Of a stretch of DNA of 41,186 nucleotides, positions 39,805 through 41,186 are shown piece by piece. Source of the stretch: CAYRVX01 sp964642165 (GTDB taxonomy: Bacteria > Planctomycetota > Phycisphaerae > SM23-33). The translations under genes and the position numbers were made by a program. The stretch is taken from contig CAZXOC010000026.1 in NCBI GenBank assembly GCA_964642165.1, positions 1 to 41,186 on the forward strand. Reading direction: 5' to 3'. The stretch's first letter is position 1; the number at the start of each line of letters is the position of its first letter. The notes under the pieces are model-generated. The model worked only from the letters and a program-made list of their open reading frames with translations. It made no database searches and was not told where the DNA came from.

Positions 39805-41186
39805 ATGCTCGAAAAGATCGACCTGTCCCGAAAGATCGGCAAGGCCGAGTACAAGAAGGCCAAGGACGCCATGGCGATCCGCCTGGCGGCCCTCCAGCGC
39901 CGGGCGACCGAGCTGGGCATCCCCGTGATCATCGTCTTCGAGGGATGGAACGCCGCCGGCAAGGGCACGCTCATCAACGAGCTGATCCTCCCGCTGGACC
40001 CGCGGGGCTTCGACGTCCACAGCACCCTGCCGCCGAACGAGGAGGAGGCCCTTCGCCCGTTCCTGTGGCGGTTCTGGGTCCGCACGCCCGCCGGCGGCCG
40101 CCAGGCCATCTTCGACCGGAGCTGGTACCGCCGCGTGCTCACCGACCGCGTCGACGGCGAGGTCAAGGGCAAGGCGCTCCAGCAGGCCTTCGAGGACATC
40201 CGCTCCTTCGAGCGCCAGCTCGCCGACGACGGCAGCGTGATCCTGAAGTTCTGGCTGCACATCTCGAAGAAGGAGCAGAAACGGCGATTCGAGAAGCTCC
40301 AGGGAAACGGCGCGACGTCCTGGCGCGTCACCGAGAGCGATCTGGAGGCCCATCGGCAGTACGAGCAGCACCTCGCGGCCGCGGAAGACATGCTCGCCGA
40401 GACGGACATCGACGCGGCGCCGTGGACGGTCGTCGAGGCGACGGACCGGCGCTTCGCGGCGCTGAAGATCTTCAACACGGTCGCCTCGGCGCTGGAGCAC
40501 CGCATCGCCGAGGCCGAGCGCCGCAAGCAGGCTCCGCCGGACCCCGCGCCGGGCATTGCGGAGCTGCCCGCCGACCTGACCAGCTCCATCCTCGACGGCG
40601 TGGACCTGTCGCTGTCGCTGAAGCAGGACGAGTACCGCAGGAAGCTCAAGGCGCGGCAGAAGCGGCTGCGCGAGCTGGAGCACGCGATCTACGTCCGGCG
40701 GATCCCGGTGGTGGTCATCTACCAGGGCTGGGACGCCGCCGGCAAGGGCGGGAACATCCGCCGCCTGACCCAGGACCTCGACCCGCGCGGGTACACCGTC
40801 GTGCCGATCGGGGCGCCCAACGACCTGGAGAAGGCCCACCATTATCTCTGGCGGTTCTGGACGCAGTTTCCCAAGGCGGGGCACATCGCGATCTACGACC
40901 GGAGCTGGTACGGGCGCCTCATGGTCGAACGCGTCGAGGGCTTCTGCGCCGAGGGCGAATGGAAGAGGGCGTACCGCGAGATCAACGAGATGGAGCAGCA
41001 CATGACGAACTTCGGCGCGATCCTGCTGAAGTTCTGGCTGCACATCGACAGGGACGAGCAGCTCCGCCGCTTCAAGGCTCGCGAGGACACGCCGTACAAG
41101 CGCTGGAAGATCACCGACGACGACTGGCGCAACCGCGAGAAGTGGGACCAGTACAAGGTCGCCGTCGAGGAGATGCTCTTCCGCAC
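39805..41186 (+). CDS. pap: Polyphosphate:AMP phosphotransferase (two PPK2 domains), 3' end outside window
   Basis: The frame opens at ATG 39805, with GGGAG ten bases upstream, and runs 460 codons to the window edge without a stop. Two PPK2 domains lie in tandem. Domain 1 (about 1-240) has Walker A FEGWNAAGKGTLI (45-57) and FDRSWYRRVL. Domain 2 (about 280 onward) has YQGWDAAGKGGNI (306-318), LDPRGYTVVPIGAP and YDRSWYGRLMVERVEGF. The tandem arrangement is that of class II PPK2 (Pap), which phosphorylates AMP to ADP with polyphosphate; full proteins are about 500 residues, so only the last 40 or so are missing. In domain 1 the second motif is DRSW-YRR instead of DRSW-YGR, consistent with an inactive structural domain beside an active second one, as known for the family. 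It is cytoplasmic. No polyphosphate kinase gene is visible. Confidence 0.93.
   Translation, partial: MLEKIDLSRKIGKAEYKKAKDAMAIRLAALQRRATELGIPVIIVFEGWNAAGKGTLINELILPLDPRGFDVHSTLPPNEEEALRPFLWRFWVRTPAGGRQAIFDRSWYRRVLTDRVDGEVKGKALQQAFEDIRSFERQLADDGSVILKFWLHISKKEQKRRFEKLQGNGATSWRVTESDLEAHRQYEQHLAAAEDMLAETDIDAAPWTVVEATDRRFAALKIFNTVASALEHRIAEAERRKQAPPDPAPGIAELPADLTSSILDGVDLSLSLKQDEYRRKLKARQKRLRELEHAIYVRRIPVVVIYQGWDAAGKGGNIRRLTQDLDPRGYTVVPIGAPNDLEKAHHYLWRFWTQFPKAGHIAIYDRSWYGRLMVERVEGFCAEGEWKRAYREINEMEQHMTNFGAILLKFWLHIDRDEQLRRFKAREDTPYKRWKITDDDWRNREKWDQYKVAVEEMLFR

Overview
The window is very GC-rich, and the genes use G or C at nearly every third codon position. It runs through 17 protein-coding genes, one of them broken by a 100-N scaffold gap, so it is most likely a piece of a metagenome-assembled or draft genome. 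The gene content points to the phylum Planctomycetota: two proteins related to the hydrazine synthase alpha subunit with CXXCH haem sites, many large secreted multidomain proteins (F5/8C, LamG, SUMF1), giant membrane-anchored proteins of no named family, and a lipopolysaccharide gene (kdsB). I assign the phylum by inference; there is no rRNA or other marker gene.

Layout. 1-577 is the start of a leftward helical-repeat protein with a clear promoter and an operator-like palindrome. 578-1590 is gene-free and unusually rich in hairpins. 1591-5141 holds a small lipoprotein, a D-serine dehydratase (dsdA), a PEBP-family lipoprotein and a DUF72 gene interrupted by the gap. 5184-8543 (leftward) is a hydrazine-synthase-alpha-like cytochrome fused to a SUMF1 domain. 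8669-13238 (leftward) looks like an operon: a secreted protein of unknown family, a 2-keto-3-deoxy sugar acid aldolase (YagE/YjhH type) and a YjhG/YagF-type sugar-acid dehydratase, the last two overlapping by ATGA. Together they fit the non-phosphorylative (Dahms) route for pentonates. Divergent from it, 13426-18965 encodes an exported carbon-nitrogen hydrolase and a 1373-residue secreted DUF2341-like/LamG/transglutaminase-like protein. 19132-20554 holds efp and kdsB, each with a good promoter.

20567-31715 (leftward) is the most unusual part. Two adjacent genes 4 bp apart encode proteins of 1118 and 2595 residues. By eye they contain three homologous modules. Each begins with a V-x-V-P-Y motif just after a signal peptide, continues with a long beta-rich region and ends in about three membrane helices. 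The 2595-residue protein is two modules fused head to tail, with what looks like a former signal peptide left inside. I recognise no family for them.

31943-32668 is a remnant-like MalG-type permease. 32845-39711 (rightward) encodes a secreted clan GH-A-like glycoside hydrolase, an oligogalacturonate-lyase-like beta-propeller and a second hydrazine-synthase-alpha-like cytochrome, this one with an F5/8C domain. 39805 to the end is a two-domain polyphosphate:AMP phosphotransferase cut by the window edge. Overall the window reads as a polysaccharide-scavenging, surface-protein-rich planctomycete region (glycoside hydrolase, lyase, sugar acid catabolism, a broken sugar permease) with a few housekeeping genes. 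I see no tRNA, rRNA, CRISPR array or intact insertion sequence.
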